From the NCBI GenBank assembly GCA_050180895.1, contig JBFXDS010000003.1, positions 248,001-312,000 of the forward strand: a stretch of 64,000 nucleotides of DNA, in the 5' to 3' direction. A program made the position numbers and the translations under genes. Origin of the DNA: JBGPEQ01 sp050180895 (lineage in GTDB: Bacteria; Pseudomonadota; Alphaproteobacteria; Dongiales; Dongiaceae). The notes below the pieces were generated by a model. That model was not told the DNA's origin. It did not search any database and saw nothing but the letters and a program-made list of their open reading frames with translations. Below are positions 43,653 through 51,470 of this stretch, one piece after another (positions within the stretch are counted from its first letter, which is position 1; every line of letters starts with the position of its first letter).

Positions 43653-44666
43653 TTACACGATGACGACCTCGCCCCCTCGTTGCCGCACGATCGGACAGAC
43701 CTGCCCATCGAAGGCCGCAGCTGGCAGAAGGGACGCCGGACGATTGTTGTAGGTAACGAGCGGCGAGGTGAACAAGACCGTATCCTGGCGCGCGCTGCCG
43801 TTCACGGTTCCCTCGAAGATGTCCTCGCGCCACGGCATCGGGCGTGCCGCGGCAGCGTACAGTTCCATGTCGAAGCCGAAATAGCGCTCCGCTGCAACCC
43901 GCACTTCCGATTCCAGCTCGGGATCGCTCGGAGATACAGAGACCTGACGGTTCGAGTACGCGATGTCGGGCCAGCCCAGCAGCGTAATCAATGCCTTCAG
44001 CGTTTCGTCGAAGCGCTCGGTAATGCCGACGACCGCATAGTGCGAGCGCAGGTTTTCGATGGCCGTGGCCAACGTCGCGGCCGTGCACGGCACCCTTCGA
44101 TCGGCGACACCGGCCATCTGACGCGTCTGCAGGTTGTCGATCAGTCGCCCTTGTTCGATCAGCGTCGTCACGGGTGTATCGCGCGACCACTTGCGATGGT
44201 CGACGCCGAACCGGACTTGCGACAACAGGCGAGCGACCGGATCGCGGAGCAACGTGACGTAGACCACCGGCCTCGGCAACCGGCGATGGATGCCGAAGGG
44301 GAAATGTCCGGACAGGTAGTCATGTGTCTCAAGCCGATCATCGGACAGAGGTTTGAGATTCCCCGACTGGTGGTCATGGATCACGAGTCGTTGATCGGAA
44401 AGAGGATCGAAGCTCAGGAGTCGCTGATCTCGTTCCGCGCGCGCGAGCACCCCACGGCGCGGCGACCGGATGCGACTGGCCTGCTTGTGGAGAGCTGCGG
44501 CTACCGCCGCCATGATGTGATCCAGGGTCGTGCCGCCCGTCTTGGGGACGTGGGTAAAGACGATCGTGTAGAGTGAAGGATCGATGCTCGGCGTGAGACC
44601 GGAATAGCGGGTAGCAAGCGTGATCCGGATTGGCGGCGTCCGTGCTGTGGGAATCTCCTGGGCCAT
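43653..44666 (-). CDS. Sulfotransferase, family 2 (HS2ST-like)
   Basis: The 337-aa protein has the PAPS 5'-phosphosulfate loop FTHVPKTGGTTLDHIM and the 3'-phosphate segment YVTLLRDPVARLLSQVRFG, in the order of sulfotransferase family 2. Family members sulfate sugars or glycans. It is in a region of lower GC and odd codon use compared with its neighbours. The ATG at 44666 was chosen, but a GTG at 44756 is in frame and neither has a good ribosome binding site. It is the first of five sulfotransferase-like genes. Confidence 0.8.
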   Translation of the reverse strand: MAQEIPTARTPPIRITLATRYSGLTPSIDPSLYTIVFTHVPKTGGTTLDHIMAAVAAALHKQASRIRSPRRGVLARAERDQRLLSFDPLSDQRLVIHDHQSGNLKPLSDDRLETHDYLSGHFPFGIHRRLPRPVVYVTLLRDPVARLLSQVRFGVDHRKWSRDTPVTTLIEQGRLIDNLQTRQMAGVADRRVPCTAATLATAIENLRSHYAVVGITERFDETLKALITLLGWPDIAYSNRQVSVSPSDPELESEVRVAAERYFGFDMELYAAAARPMPWREDIFEGTVNGSARQDTVLFTSPLVTYNNRPASLLPAAAFDGQVCPIVRQRGGEVVIV

Positions 44667-44792
44667 ATGCGACGACACGCGATTCGATGCTCCTACCTGA
44701 TCTGCCGATAGCGCGACCGGCCCAAGCCAGCATCGCCGCCTCTTACGCCCGGCCACAAGGATGTCTGCGGAAGAGTCCAGCTTAGACCGATC

Positions 44793-45632
44793 CTATTCAA
44801 GATACCCAAAAGCCCGGAGACCGTCCGAGCTTGCTGCGACGATCGGGGCCATATCTGCTCCGGCTACGCTCCGCCATCGTCCGATGCCTGGCGATGGCCT
44901 GATTGCGCTAGCCAACTGGCTCAGCCGATCCTGCGTAAATGGCCACCTCAGCAGATGGAGGATTTGCGAGATGGTTTCCAGGGGCTCGTTGCACAGCTGT
45001 TCATAGCGCACGATCATGTGCCGATCCGGCAGGCTTGCGCGGCACCAAGCATTTGCCTCGAGATTGGCCTTCGACCACAGCTGCGCCGCTGCAACGTTCG
45101 ATTCGTCGCCAGGGTCGTCCCCGAAGACGGCGGCGTAGTGCTTCCTGACCTGTCCGTGATTGCGTGAGATCGCCATATCGCGACCGTCACGAATCAGGTG
45201 GAGAAAGGTCATCCCCGGAAACAGCCGATGGAGGTAGGGCAGCACATACATGCTGCGCGGCCCCTTGAAGCCCCACGGGCCCCTGCCGACATCGAACCGG
45301 CCGCAGTAGGCGCTCGCGCTCTCCCGCAATCTGGCAAGAGCTGGCTCGCGCACTTCGGCGGGCAGGTCGTCGAGCCTGTAGTTCAGGCTCCTGGTATGGC
45401 GCAGAGTCGCGTTGATCCACAGGTCGTAGAACACAGTGAAATCCCACGCGTCCCCGGCGGAGCTTACTCGTTCGCCCATATACGCGCCGTAAAGCATGAG
45501 GGCCGCCCGCAACGCGCGTGTTCCCGATCCCCCGGTCGCGCCGATGACGACCGGCAAACGCGCCGCAATCGAGTCGTCCGCCGACCCGGTGCTGTCCGAT
45601 ATCAAGGGTGCCCTCGGCCGCGACCGCCACAT
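44793..45632 (-). CDS. Sulfotransferase-like protein with GGSGTR loop
   Basis: The 279-aa product has a P-loop-like VVIGATGGSGTRALRAALM near residue 27 and a later FLHLIRDGRDMAISRNHG that resembles the 3'-phosphate-binding motif of sulfotransferases. YGAYMGERVSSAGDAWDFTV is another family feature. The exact acceptor is unknown. It lies on the same strand as the first sulfotransferase and is divergent from the third. A TTG at 45656 is an alternative start. Confidence 0.72.
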   Translation of the reverse strand: MWRSRPRAPLISDSTGSADDSIAARLPVVIGATGGSGTRALRAALMLYGAYMGERVSSAGDAWDFTVFYDLWINATLRHTRSLNYRLDDLPAEVREPALARLRESASAYCGRFDVGRGPWGFKGPRSMYVLPYLHRLFPGMTFLHLIRDGRDMAISRNHGQVRKHYAAVFGDDPGDESNVAAAQLWSKANLEANAWCRASLPDRHMIVRYEQLCNEPLETISQILHLLRWPFTQDRLSQLASAIRPSPGIGRWRSVAGADMAPIVAASSDGLRAFGYLE

Positions 45633-45854
45633 TGAGCAGCAGCAAGTTCCTGCCAACGCCGCGATCGTCCGATCATGTTGCCTTTCCTACTGCTCTGACT
45701 GGCGGTGAAGTACGGCCGAGCATATCGACTTCGGCCGTCGCGATCCAGTTGCACGCTTGACAGGATGAAACCTGTTGTGTCGATAAGCCGGGTTGCCAGG
45801 GGATCGTCCGCAAGGGACTGGTCGCCGCGGGCGCGGAAGGTGTATCAGCGGAGC

Positions 45855-46592
45855 ATGATCGAATCGGGACCGCCTACATTGTCGCCGACATCACTAGAGT
45901 GGCTCAACGATGCAAGTTTCAACGCACCGGTTCTGGTCGCCGGTCTGCCGCGCTCAGGCACGTCGATGGTGACGGGATTGCTCGCGCTTTGCGGCCTTTG
46001 GCTCGGTCACACGGTGCCCGGCGGCAAGGAGAACGTCCACGGCTTCTTCGAGAGCGTGGTTCTGCGCGAGAGGGTGCAGAAGGAGATCCTACGTCAGGGA
46101 AAGTTCGATCCGTTGGGTGTACGGCCCCTCCCGTCCGCAACCTGGCATCCCGTCGTCAGGAATCTACGCGAGGTCGTCGGCGCGGCGCTTGCCGCGCAGC
46201 AGTACGATGGCCGGCAGATCTGGGGGTTCAAGGATGCCAAGCTGACGCTCACTTGGCGTCTATGGCATCAGCATTTTCCACGGGCGCGCTGGATAATCGT
46301 CCGGCGCTCGGACGACGAGGTCATAGCCTCTTGTCTGCGGACCAGCTTCATGAAACAGCACTCCGGCGATCCGGCATTCTGGCGGCAATTCGTCGCCGAC
46401 TACCTCGAGCGGCTTGCGGCGCTGCAGCGGGAGGTCGGGTGGAGCAGGTCGATCGAGGCGGGCGACCTAGTGGCGGGGCGTTTCGATACTATGGAGCGGA
46501 TCGTCGGCGAACTGGCGTTGAATTGGCGAGTGGACATGGCACGAGCGTTTGTCGCGCCAGAACGCTGGAACGTGCAGCAGCCGATCGCATGA
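45855..46592 (+). CDS. Sulfotransferase-like protein with PRSGTS loop
   Basis: The 245-aa product has LVAGLPRSGTSMVTGLLAL, the 5'-PSB loop of PAPS sulfotransferases. The 3'-PB region reads WIIVRRSDDEVIASCLR, weaker than the canonical form. ENVHGFFESVVLRERVQK is also typical of this bacterial group. The start is uncertain, since ATGs at 45765 and 45855 both have poor binding sites. It overlaps the next sulfotransferase by four bases. Confidence 0.72.
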   Translation: MIESGPPTLSPTSLEWLNDASFNAPVLVAGLPRSGTSMVTGLLALCGLWLGHTVPGGKENVHGFFESVVLRERVQKEILRQGKFDPLGVRPLPSATWHPVVRNLREVVGAALAAQQYDGRQIWGFKDAKLTLTWRLWHQHFPRARWIIVRRSDDEVIASCLRTSFMKQHSGDPAFWRQFVADYLERLAALQREVGWSRSIEAGDLVAGRFDTMERIVGELALNWRVDMARAFVAPERWNVQQPIA

Positions 46593-47485
46593 GGGACTCG
46601 ATGGAGGCACCCCAGTTCCTCTGCATAGGCGCGCACAAGTCCGGCACGACCTGGCTGTACGAGAACCTGAAGCAGCACCCGGCCGTCTGGCTGCCGCCCG
46701 TGAAGGAGCTGCACTTCTTCGACGGACTCCCGAACATGGCGAAGATCGCACAGCGCCTGAACGATGCCATCAAGGCCCAACTTGCCGCCAACGCCGTGAC
46801 CGATCCGGTGCAGCTCGACTTCCTGCGGCGGTTCGTTCTCGACCAGCCCAAGGACATAGCCTGGTATCGATCGCTGTTCAGAGATGCCGGAGGCCGGACC
46901 TGTGGGGATATCACGCCAGCCTATGCCGTGCTCAGCGCCGCCACCGTGGCACGCATTCATGCCGCGCTGCCGTTGGCGCGCATCATCTTCATCATGCGCG
47001 ATCCGATCGACAGGGCGTGGTCGCACTTCCGTTTCAACGCCGGCAAGCAAGAACGAAGCGTGGAATCGTACGAGCCTGCGGATTTCATCAAGCATTTCGA
47101 CTCGGTACCGTCGGAATCGCGGACCCGATATACGCGCACGATCGACGCGTGGGAAAGCTGCTATCCGCGCGACAACATCCGCTATCTTTTCTACGATGAT
47201 ATTCGTGCCGACCCGAATGGCTTGTTGAGGTCGGTCTGCGCGTTTCTCGGCTTGGAGTTCAAGCCGGACTACTTCTCGACGCGGCGCGATCAGATTGCGC
47301 GCAAGTCGATCGAGCTGCCGATTTTGCCGGACCACCAGCGCTATCTGGCGCGCAAATATCACGATGAGATCGCGGCTTTACAGCAGCGGTTCGGGGGGCA
47401 CACCGACCGATGGCTGGCGCAGTGCAGGCAGCTGCTGCAGGCCGGCGATGGGCGGATCACGCAACTCGCCGACGTGAAGGGTTGA
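46589..47485 (+). CDS. Sulfotransferase (heparan-sulfate N-deacetylase/sulfotransferase-like domain)
   Basis: The 298-aa protein has a canonical 5'-PSB loop, CIGAHKSGTTWLYENLKQHP, and a canonical 3'-PB motif, IIFIMRDPIDRAWSHFRFN. SCYPRDNIRYLFYDDIRADP and the C-terminal LARKYHDEIAALQQRFGG complete the family pattern. The start ATG overlaps the stop of the preceding gene in an ATGA arrangement, so the two are coupled. It likely sulfates a glycan or lipid head group. Confidence 0.85.
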   Translation: MRDSMEAPQFLCIGAHKSGTTWLYENLKQHPAVWLPPVKELHFFDGLPNMAKIAQRLNDAIKAQLAANAVTDPVQLDFLRRFVLDQPKDIAWYRSLFRDAGGRTCGDITPAYAVLSAATVARIHAALPLARIIFIMRDPIDRAWSHFRFNAGKQERSVESYEPADFIKHFDSVPSESRTRYTRTIDAWESCYPRDNIRYLFYDDIRADPNGLLRSVCAFLGLEFKPDYFSTRRDQIARKSIELPILPDHQRYLARKYHDEIAALQQRFGGHTDRWLAQCRQLLQAGDGRITQLADVKG

Positions 47486-47489
47486 GAGG

Positions 47490-48236
47490 GTGGCTGCGGG
47501 CAAGCACGTCGTCGTCTGCGGCTATTCGCGCAGCGGCACGACGATGTTCTACAACATGCTGCGCACGACTGTGACCAACTTTCATTTCTTGGAGCGCGAG
47601 CAGCCGGCCCGGGCCGTCATCGCCGCGTCAGCTGACGATCATGTGACGAAGCGGCCGCTCGACATCTTCGACATCGACAACATCCTTGCCGCCAATGTCC
47701 AGAGGAAGCAGGTCTTTTGCATCATTCTGATCCGCGACATCCGCTCGATCGTCACCTCGTTCCACCAGAGCGTGCCGAACGACTACTTCATCGGCTTCGA
47801 CCGTCAGTATTTCATAGACCACGACAATGGCACCGCCAGCCTCACGAACCCGGGAATCGTCCAGATCCACAACGCGATTGCGCGGACCTGGCAGCGCCGT
47901 GATCTCGTGAAGATCATCTTGAGGTACGAGGATATTCTCAGGGACATGGAGACGATCCAGGGCCAGCTCGGAACGGTGATCGGCTTCGACTACCGGGGTT
48001 CCTTCCGCGACTTCTACAAGCACGAGACGCCGCTCGGTCTCGAGCGGGCGCTCAATGCTCGTCGTCCCCCCGACCCCGAGAACATCGAGGCCTGGCGTTC
48101 GGAGCGGCACCGCGACCGCATCAGGGATCAGTTTACGCGCTGCCCCCAGCTGCTGGAACTGCTCAGGATCTACGGCTACGAGACAGGCGACAGCTGGTTC
48201 GATGCCTATGCGCGCGAGCCGCCGCCCGCGACCTGA
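47490..48236 (+). CDS. Sulfotransferase-like protein
   Basis: The 248-aa protein begins AAGKHVVVCGYSRSGTTMFY, a sulfotransferase 5'-PSB loop. IILIRDIRSIVTSFHQSVPN takes the place of the 3'-PB motif, and KIILRYEDILRDMETIQGQL follows. The start is GTG at 47490, four bases after the preceding stop, so it is the third gene of a coupled rightward set. It overlaps the convergent glycosyltransferase by 31 bases. Confidence 0.75.
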   Translation: MAAGKHVVVCGYSRSGTTMFYNMLRTTVTNFHFLEREQPARAVIAASADDHVTKRPLDIFDIDNILAANVQRKQVFCIILIRDIRSIVTSFHQSVPNDYFIGFDRQYFIDHDNGTASLTNPGIVQIHNAIARTWQRRDLVKIILRYEDILRDMETIQGQLGTVIGFDYRGSFRDFYKHETPLGLERALNARRPPDPENIEAWRSERHRDRIRDQFTRCPQLLELLRIYGYETGDSWFDAYAREPPPAT

Positions 48237-48904
48237 GCGGGCGCCGAAATTCGCCAGTGCTGCCTCACCCAGGGGTCGGCGACGTCTTGCGGATCGGGTT
48301 TGCCGTGAAAGCAGACGAGTCGGGCGCCGGCCGGCAGGCCGCGGCCGCAATGCACCTTGTAGGAAACGAGGTGTCCCGGCAGGACGTCCTGCCAATAGTC
48401 CGCTCTGTCGACGGTGAGTTCGATCCAGCGCTGGTCGCCGAGATTCCAGGGCGGGTCGGCTTCGCGACGGCAGCGCTCGATCGCGGCGCGCGGATCGCGG
48501 GCGAACGCACTCCAGATGCCGTACCCGAAATCCGCGGCGATGTTCATGATCGAGGAGTTGAAGCCCCAGTCGCGGTAGAACGGCCGCACGACGCAGAACG
48601 GGCCGTCGTAGGAGGCGAAACCGTCGATGTTGCCGACGATGACGGTGTCGAGGTCGATGAACAGGACGCGCCCGGGAACGGGGTGGCGGAACAGGGTCAG
48701 CTTTCCCCACCAGGTCGGCAGGTTCGGTACGATCGGCAAAGTCTCGCAGGCGATCCCTGCGGGATCGTCGGTGAGGCAGACGAAGCGGTGCGGAACCGAC
48801 AGGTGGCGCGACACCATGCCGTGCAGGATATTGACATAATCGGCGCTGTATCTCGTGCCCCATTTGAGGCAGGCGACAGTCAGTGGCGGCGAATCCCCCA
48901 GCAT
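48206..48904 (-). CDS. Putative glycosyltransferase (GT-A, DxD type)
   Basis: The 232-aa protein reads LTVACLKWGTRYSADYVNIL and then RVLFIDLDTVIVGNIDGFAS, in which DLD is the metal and nucleotide-sugar motif of GT-A transferases such as family 8. SSIMNIAADFGYGIW is another family-like stretch. It may build the sugar that the neighbouring sulfotransferases modify. The ATG at 48904 has no strong ribosome binding site. Confidence 0.72.
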   Translation of the reverse strand: MLGDSPPLTVACLKWGTRYSADYVNILHGMVSRHLSVPHRFVCLTDDPAGIACETLPIVPNLPTWWGKLTLFRHPVPGRVLFIDLDTVIVGNIDGFASYDGPFCVVRPFYRDWGFNSSIMNIAADFGYGIWSAFARDPRAAIERCRREADPPWNLGDQRWIELTVDRADYWQDVLPGHLVSYKVHCGRGLPAGARLVCFHGKPDPQDVADPWVRQHWRISAPAQVAGGGSRA

Positions 48905-48990
48905 GGGGCGGATGATCAATGATGGCGGCTTCAACGGCAAGGGCCGGGCGGTCGCCCGCCCGGCCCTGTTCGTTGTCGCGAAGGCCGGCC

Positions 48991-49458
48991 TTAGGCGGCC
49001 TTGCCTTCGATGACCGTCGGCTTCGCCGCCGCCTTGGTCTCGATCTTGATGCTGCGCGGCTTCATCGCCTCGGGCACCTCGCGCACGAGGTCGACGTGGA
49101 GCAGGCCGTTCACCAGGCTGGCGCCGGTGACCTTGATGTGGTCGGCCAGCTCGAAGCGGCGCTCGAAGGCGCGTCCGGCGATGCCGCGATAGAGGAACTT
49201 GCGCTCCTCGTCGGACTTGCCGAGCTTGCCGGCGATGACGACCGAGTTCTCCTGCGCGGTGATGCTGATGTCGCTCTCGCCGAAGCCGGCCACCGCCATG
49301 GTGATGCGGTAGGCATCTTCGCCGAGCACCTCGATATTGTAGGGCGGGTAGGAGAGGGCGCTCTCGTCGACGCGCGTGGCGGCGTCGAGCAGGCGCGACA
49401 TCCGGTCGAAACCGATGCTGGAGCGGAACAGGGGGGAGAGATCAAGGGTGGTTCGCAT
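48991..49458 (-). CDS. hspA: Small heat-shock protein Hsp20
   Basis: The 155-aa protein has an alpha-crystallin domain with YPPYNIEVLGEDAYRITMAV at the start and FERRFELADHIKVTGASLVN inside, as in IbpA-type chaperones. It binds unfolding proteins under heat stress. The ATG at 49458 follows GGAGG at eight bases; that Shine-Dalgarno sequence is inside a hairpin of ROSE type, so translation should rise with temperature. Confidence 0.93.
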   Translation of the reverse strand: MRTTLDLSPLFRSSIGFDRMSRLLDAATRVDESALSYPPYNIEVLGEDAYRITMAVAGFGESDISITAQENSVVIAGKLGKSDEERKFLYRGIAGRAFERRFELADHIKVTGASLVNGLLHVDLVREVPEAMKPRSIKIETKAAAKPTVIEGKAA

Positions 49459-49460
49459 TG

Positions 49461-49537
49461 CCATATCCTCCATCGAGCAACATGGTGGGGCGGAACTGCC
49501 TCCGCCGGGCTGGGCCGGACCCGCATGCGGCATCCGG
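49461..49537 (-). promoter_or_regulatory. ROSE-type RNA thermometer in the hsp20 leader
   Basis: Read on the minus strand, the last hairpin pairs CCATGTTGCTC with GGAGGATATGG (49461-49485). The TTGCT opposite AGGAT, with the Shine-Dalgarno inside, is the fixed core of ROSE elements. Two more stems lie upstream in the transcript: GGCGGA with TCCGCC (49489-49506) and CCGGA with TCCGG (49515-49537). The order and position fit the alphaproteobacterial ROSE class. Confidence 0.7.
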
Positions 49538-49639
49538 TCAGGCCTGAGATAGGCGCGGGCTTTCGGGAATCAAGGGGCCCGAATCAAGAGGGCGGCCGCT
49601 GCCGGCCGCCCGTGGCGAAGCTATCGTTAACGGCGGCGG

Positions 49640-49864
49640 TTACTTCTTCAGCCCGATGCCCTGGAAGCGCTTCTGGAACTTGGCCAGCTGGCCGCCGGAA
49701 TCGACCAGCCGGTGCACGCCGGTCCAGGCCGGGTGCGACTTGGGGTCGATGTCCAGCCGCAGCGTGTCGCCCGCCTTGCCGTAGGTCGAGCGGGTCTTGA
49801 AGCTGCTGCCGTCGGTCATCACCACGTTGATCTCGTGGTAGTCCGGGTGGATGCCCTTCTTCAT
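49640..49864 (-). CDS. rpmE: 50S ribosomal protein L31
   Basis: The 74-aa protein reads MKKGIHPDYHEINVVMTDGS, then FKTRSTYGKAGDTLRLDIDP and the HPAWTG segment of bacterial L31. The Cys zinc site of the C+ paralog is absent, so this is the zinc-free form. The ATG at 49864 follows CGGGAG. The region from 49865 to 50268 has no gene; it contains a 10-bp stem-loop and a promoter candidate. Confidence 0.94.
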   Translation of the reverse strand: MKKGIHPDYHEINVVMTDGSSFKTRSTYGKAGDTLRLDIDPKSHPAWTGVHRLVDSGGQLAKFQKRFQGIGLKK

Positions 49865-49982
49865 GGTCGGCTCCCGAAAAGGAAGGGGCGGGTTATAGCC
49901 AAGCCGGACGGGCGGGGCAAGGCGGCGGTCAAAACAACGGAGAAAAATCGCGCAGGGCCAAAAAGCGCCGATGGACCCCATG

Positions 49983-50014
49983 TCCAGCGGCGCCGGCCCC
50001 CGATCGCCGCTGGA
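49983..50014. repeat. Ten-base-pair stem-loop upstream of rpmE
   Basis: TCCAGCGGCG (49983-49992) and CGCCGCTGGA (50005-50014) are perfect complements with a 12-base loop. No T-run follows. It is an unassigned structure in the rpmE upstream region. Confidence 0.5.
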
Positions 50015-50191
50015 CGAGGCCGGCCGCCGGAGCCGCGTCGGGGCGGCGCGACATTCCGGTCGGCCGCCTCCGGACCGCGACGGTTTTCCCACGGACGACA
50101 AAACAAAGTAGCGTAAAAAACGTAAAATCTCATCGTTCACCCCGAGGTCCATCACATTGTGCCGGTGAGCGAGAAATCTTGCTCTTTGCGA

Positions 50192-50221
50192 TTGACGACA
50201 GAGCTCATCCTACAGTATGTT
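50192..50221 (+). promoter_or_regulatory. Sigma-70-like promoter candidate for the HGG cassette
   Basis: TTGACG (50192-50197) and TATGTT (50216-50221) lie 18 bases apart in the AT-rich DNA upstream of the cassette. Transcription would begin about 40 bases before the first start codon. Confidence 0.35.
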
Positions 50222-50268
50222 CTTTATATGTTCAACAAGAATACGCGTTAGAACGGAAGGAGATGACG

Positions 50269-50790
50269 ATGCAGAAAGAGTTGAGCGGACCTGCAACGGC
50301 AGACACCGCGACGGCGGACGCGGGCGGCGAGGGCGGGCTGCCGGTGCCGGCGGACGCGGAGGCCGAGGCGCTGGCGCTCTCCGGCAGCCGGAACGTGATG
50401 TTCGCCGACCGGCTGGCGGAGCAGGTGGCGCTGTGCCAGCCGCTGCCCGCCGACGAGGCCGGCCGGAGCTATCGGGTGGCGGCGACGATGGAGGCGCTCA
50501 AGGCGCTGGCGCCGCGCAGCGCCATGGAGGGAATGCTCGCCGGCCAGATGGTGGCCGCGCACACTGTCGGGCTCGCGCTGATGGGCGAAGCCGTCCGCGA
50601 CGGGCAGCCGATCAAGAACATCGAGACGTTCCTGCGCCAGGGCACGCGGGCCATGGCGCTGTTCGCGCGGCAGATGGAGCTGATGACGCGGCAGCGCGGC
50701 CGGCAGCGGCAGAGCCTGCGCATCGAGCACGAGCAGGTGGGCGCCGACGGCCGCGTCAGCGTGCGGGCGGAGGAGGAGCGGGTACGGTGA
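50269..50790 (+). CDS. Hypothetical protein, first gene of HGG cassette
   Basis: The 173-aa protein has an Ala/Gly-rich head, then a helical middle (NVMFADRLAEQVALCQPLPA; then SAMEGMLAGQMVAAHTVGLA) and a charged C-terminus ending in RVSVRAEEERVR. No known domain is recognised. Its stop overlaps the start of the next gene in a GTGA arrangement, so the two form a unit. The start at 50269 follows AAGGAG at six bases. Confidence 0.7.
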   Translation: MQKELSGPATADTATADAGGEGGLPVPADAEAEALALSGSRNVMFADRLAEQVALCQPLPADEAGRSYRVAATMEALKALAPRSAMEGMLAGQMVAAHTVGLALMGEAVRDGQPIKNIETFLRQGTRAMALFARQMELMTRQRGRQRQSLRIEHEQVGADGRVSVRAEEERVR

Positions 50791-51047
50791 CGGCGCCGGA
50801 CGCCGCCACGGGCGCCGCGGTCTGCGGCGCGCGGCTGCGCGAGGGCGGACGCTGCGCGCGGCCGCCCGCCGCCGGCAAGCACCGCTGCCGCCGCCATGGC
50901 GGCGTTCCCAACTGGGGCGCGCCCAAGGGCAACCGCAACGCCTGGAAGCACGGCGCCGATACCGCCGCGGCGATCGCCCGGCGCCGCGCCGTCAGCGCCT
51001 TCCTGCGCGAATGCTACCGGACCATTCGCGAGATCGAGCGGGGGTGA
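50787..51047 (+). CDS. HGG-motif small protein
   Basis: The 86-aa basic protein contains CRRHGGVPNWGAPKGNRNAW and then KHGADTAAAIARRR, the HGG/GAPKGNxNAxxHG signature of a widespread alphaproteobacterial family of unknown role. Two Cys near the N-terminus (CGARLREGGRC) and HGG may bind metal or nucleic acid. The GTG start at 50787 is behind GGAGGAGGAG and overlaps the previous stop. Confidence 0.75.
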   Translation: MTAPDAATGAAVCGARLREGGRCARPPAAGKHRCRRHGGVPNWGAPKGNRNAWKHGADTAAAIARRRAVSAFLRECYRTIREIERG

Positions 51048-51049
51048 TC

Positions 51050-51199
51050 CAGACGCTGTCGATCTACGTCATGCAGTACAACTTTGTCCCACAGTCGCCA
51101 GCCCGGACGCGTTACTTCGCGATGGCGGCTGGCGTGTCGCAGATGCGTTGGTCGTTATCTGATATCGTGCATATGATCGATAAAGGGAACCCAACAGGG
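51050..51199 (+). pseudogene. Transposase C-terminal relic
   Basis: The translation from 51050 reads TLSIYVMQYNFV, then AMAAGVSQMRWSLSDIVHMI. This matches the end of DDE transposases with a YNFV-H-TLR-TPAMAAGV pattern, but the middle is mutated and there is no start or catalytic region. It is a decayed insertion-sequence fragment directly after the HGG gene. Confidence 0.5.
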
Positions 51200-51206
51200 T
51201 GTCTCA

Positions 51207-51446
51207 ATGAGTGTCGGGCGACCCATCAAGAATTTTGAGCGACCGGACGGGAAGCGGCGCCTTTCGATCGTGGTGCGTGACGATGGACTCTTTCAATTCT
51301 TTGAAGATAGCGAGCGGTATGACGAATACGGTGATGGCCTGTACTGGGCACCAAGCTATTTCTCTGGTATTTACCCAAGTGCCGAAGCAGCCGAGAGTGA
51401 TGCGCGACTAATAATTCCCTGGCTGCGGGATCATCCGTCAAACTGA
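51207..51446 (+). CDS. Orphan hypothetical protein, 79 aa
   Basis: The product begins MSVGRPIKNFERPDGKRRLS and later has FFEDSERYDEYGDGLYWAPS; it is acidic in the middle and has no signal peptide. Base composition is clearly lower in GC than the flanking genes, which suggests recent arrival with the neighbouring transposase relic. The family is not recognised. Confidence 0.55.
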   Translation: MSVGRPIKNFERPDGKRRLSIVVRDDGLFQFFEDSERYDEYGDGLYWAPSYFSGIYPSAEAAESDARLIIPWLRDHPSN

Positions 51447-51470
51447 CCCACTACACTCGTTGGTCCCGCG

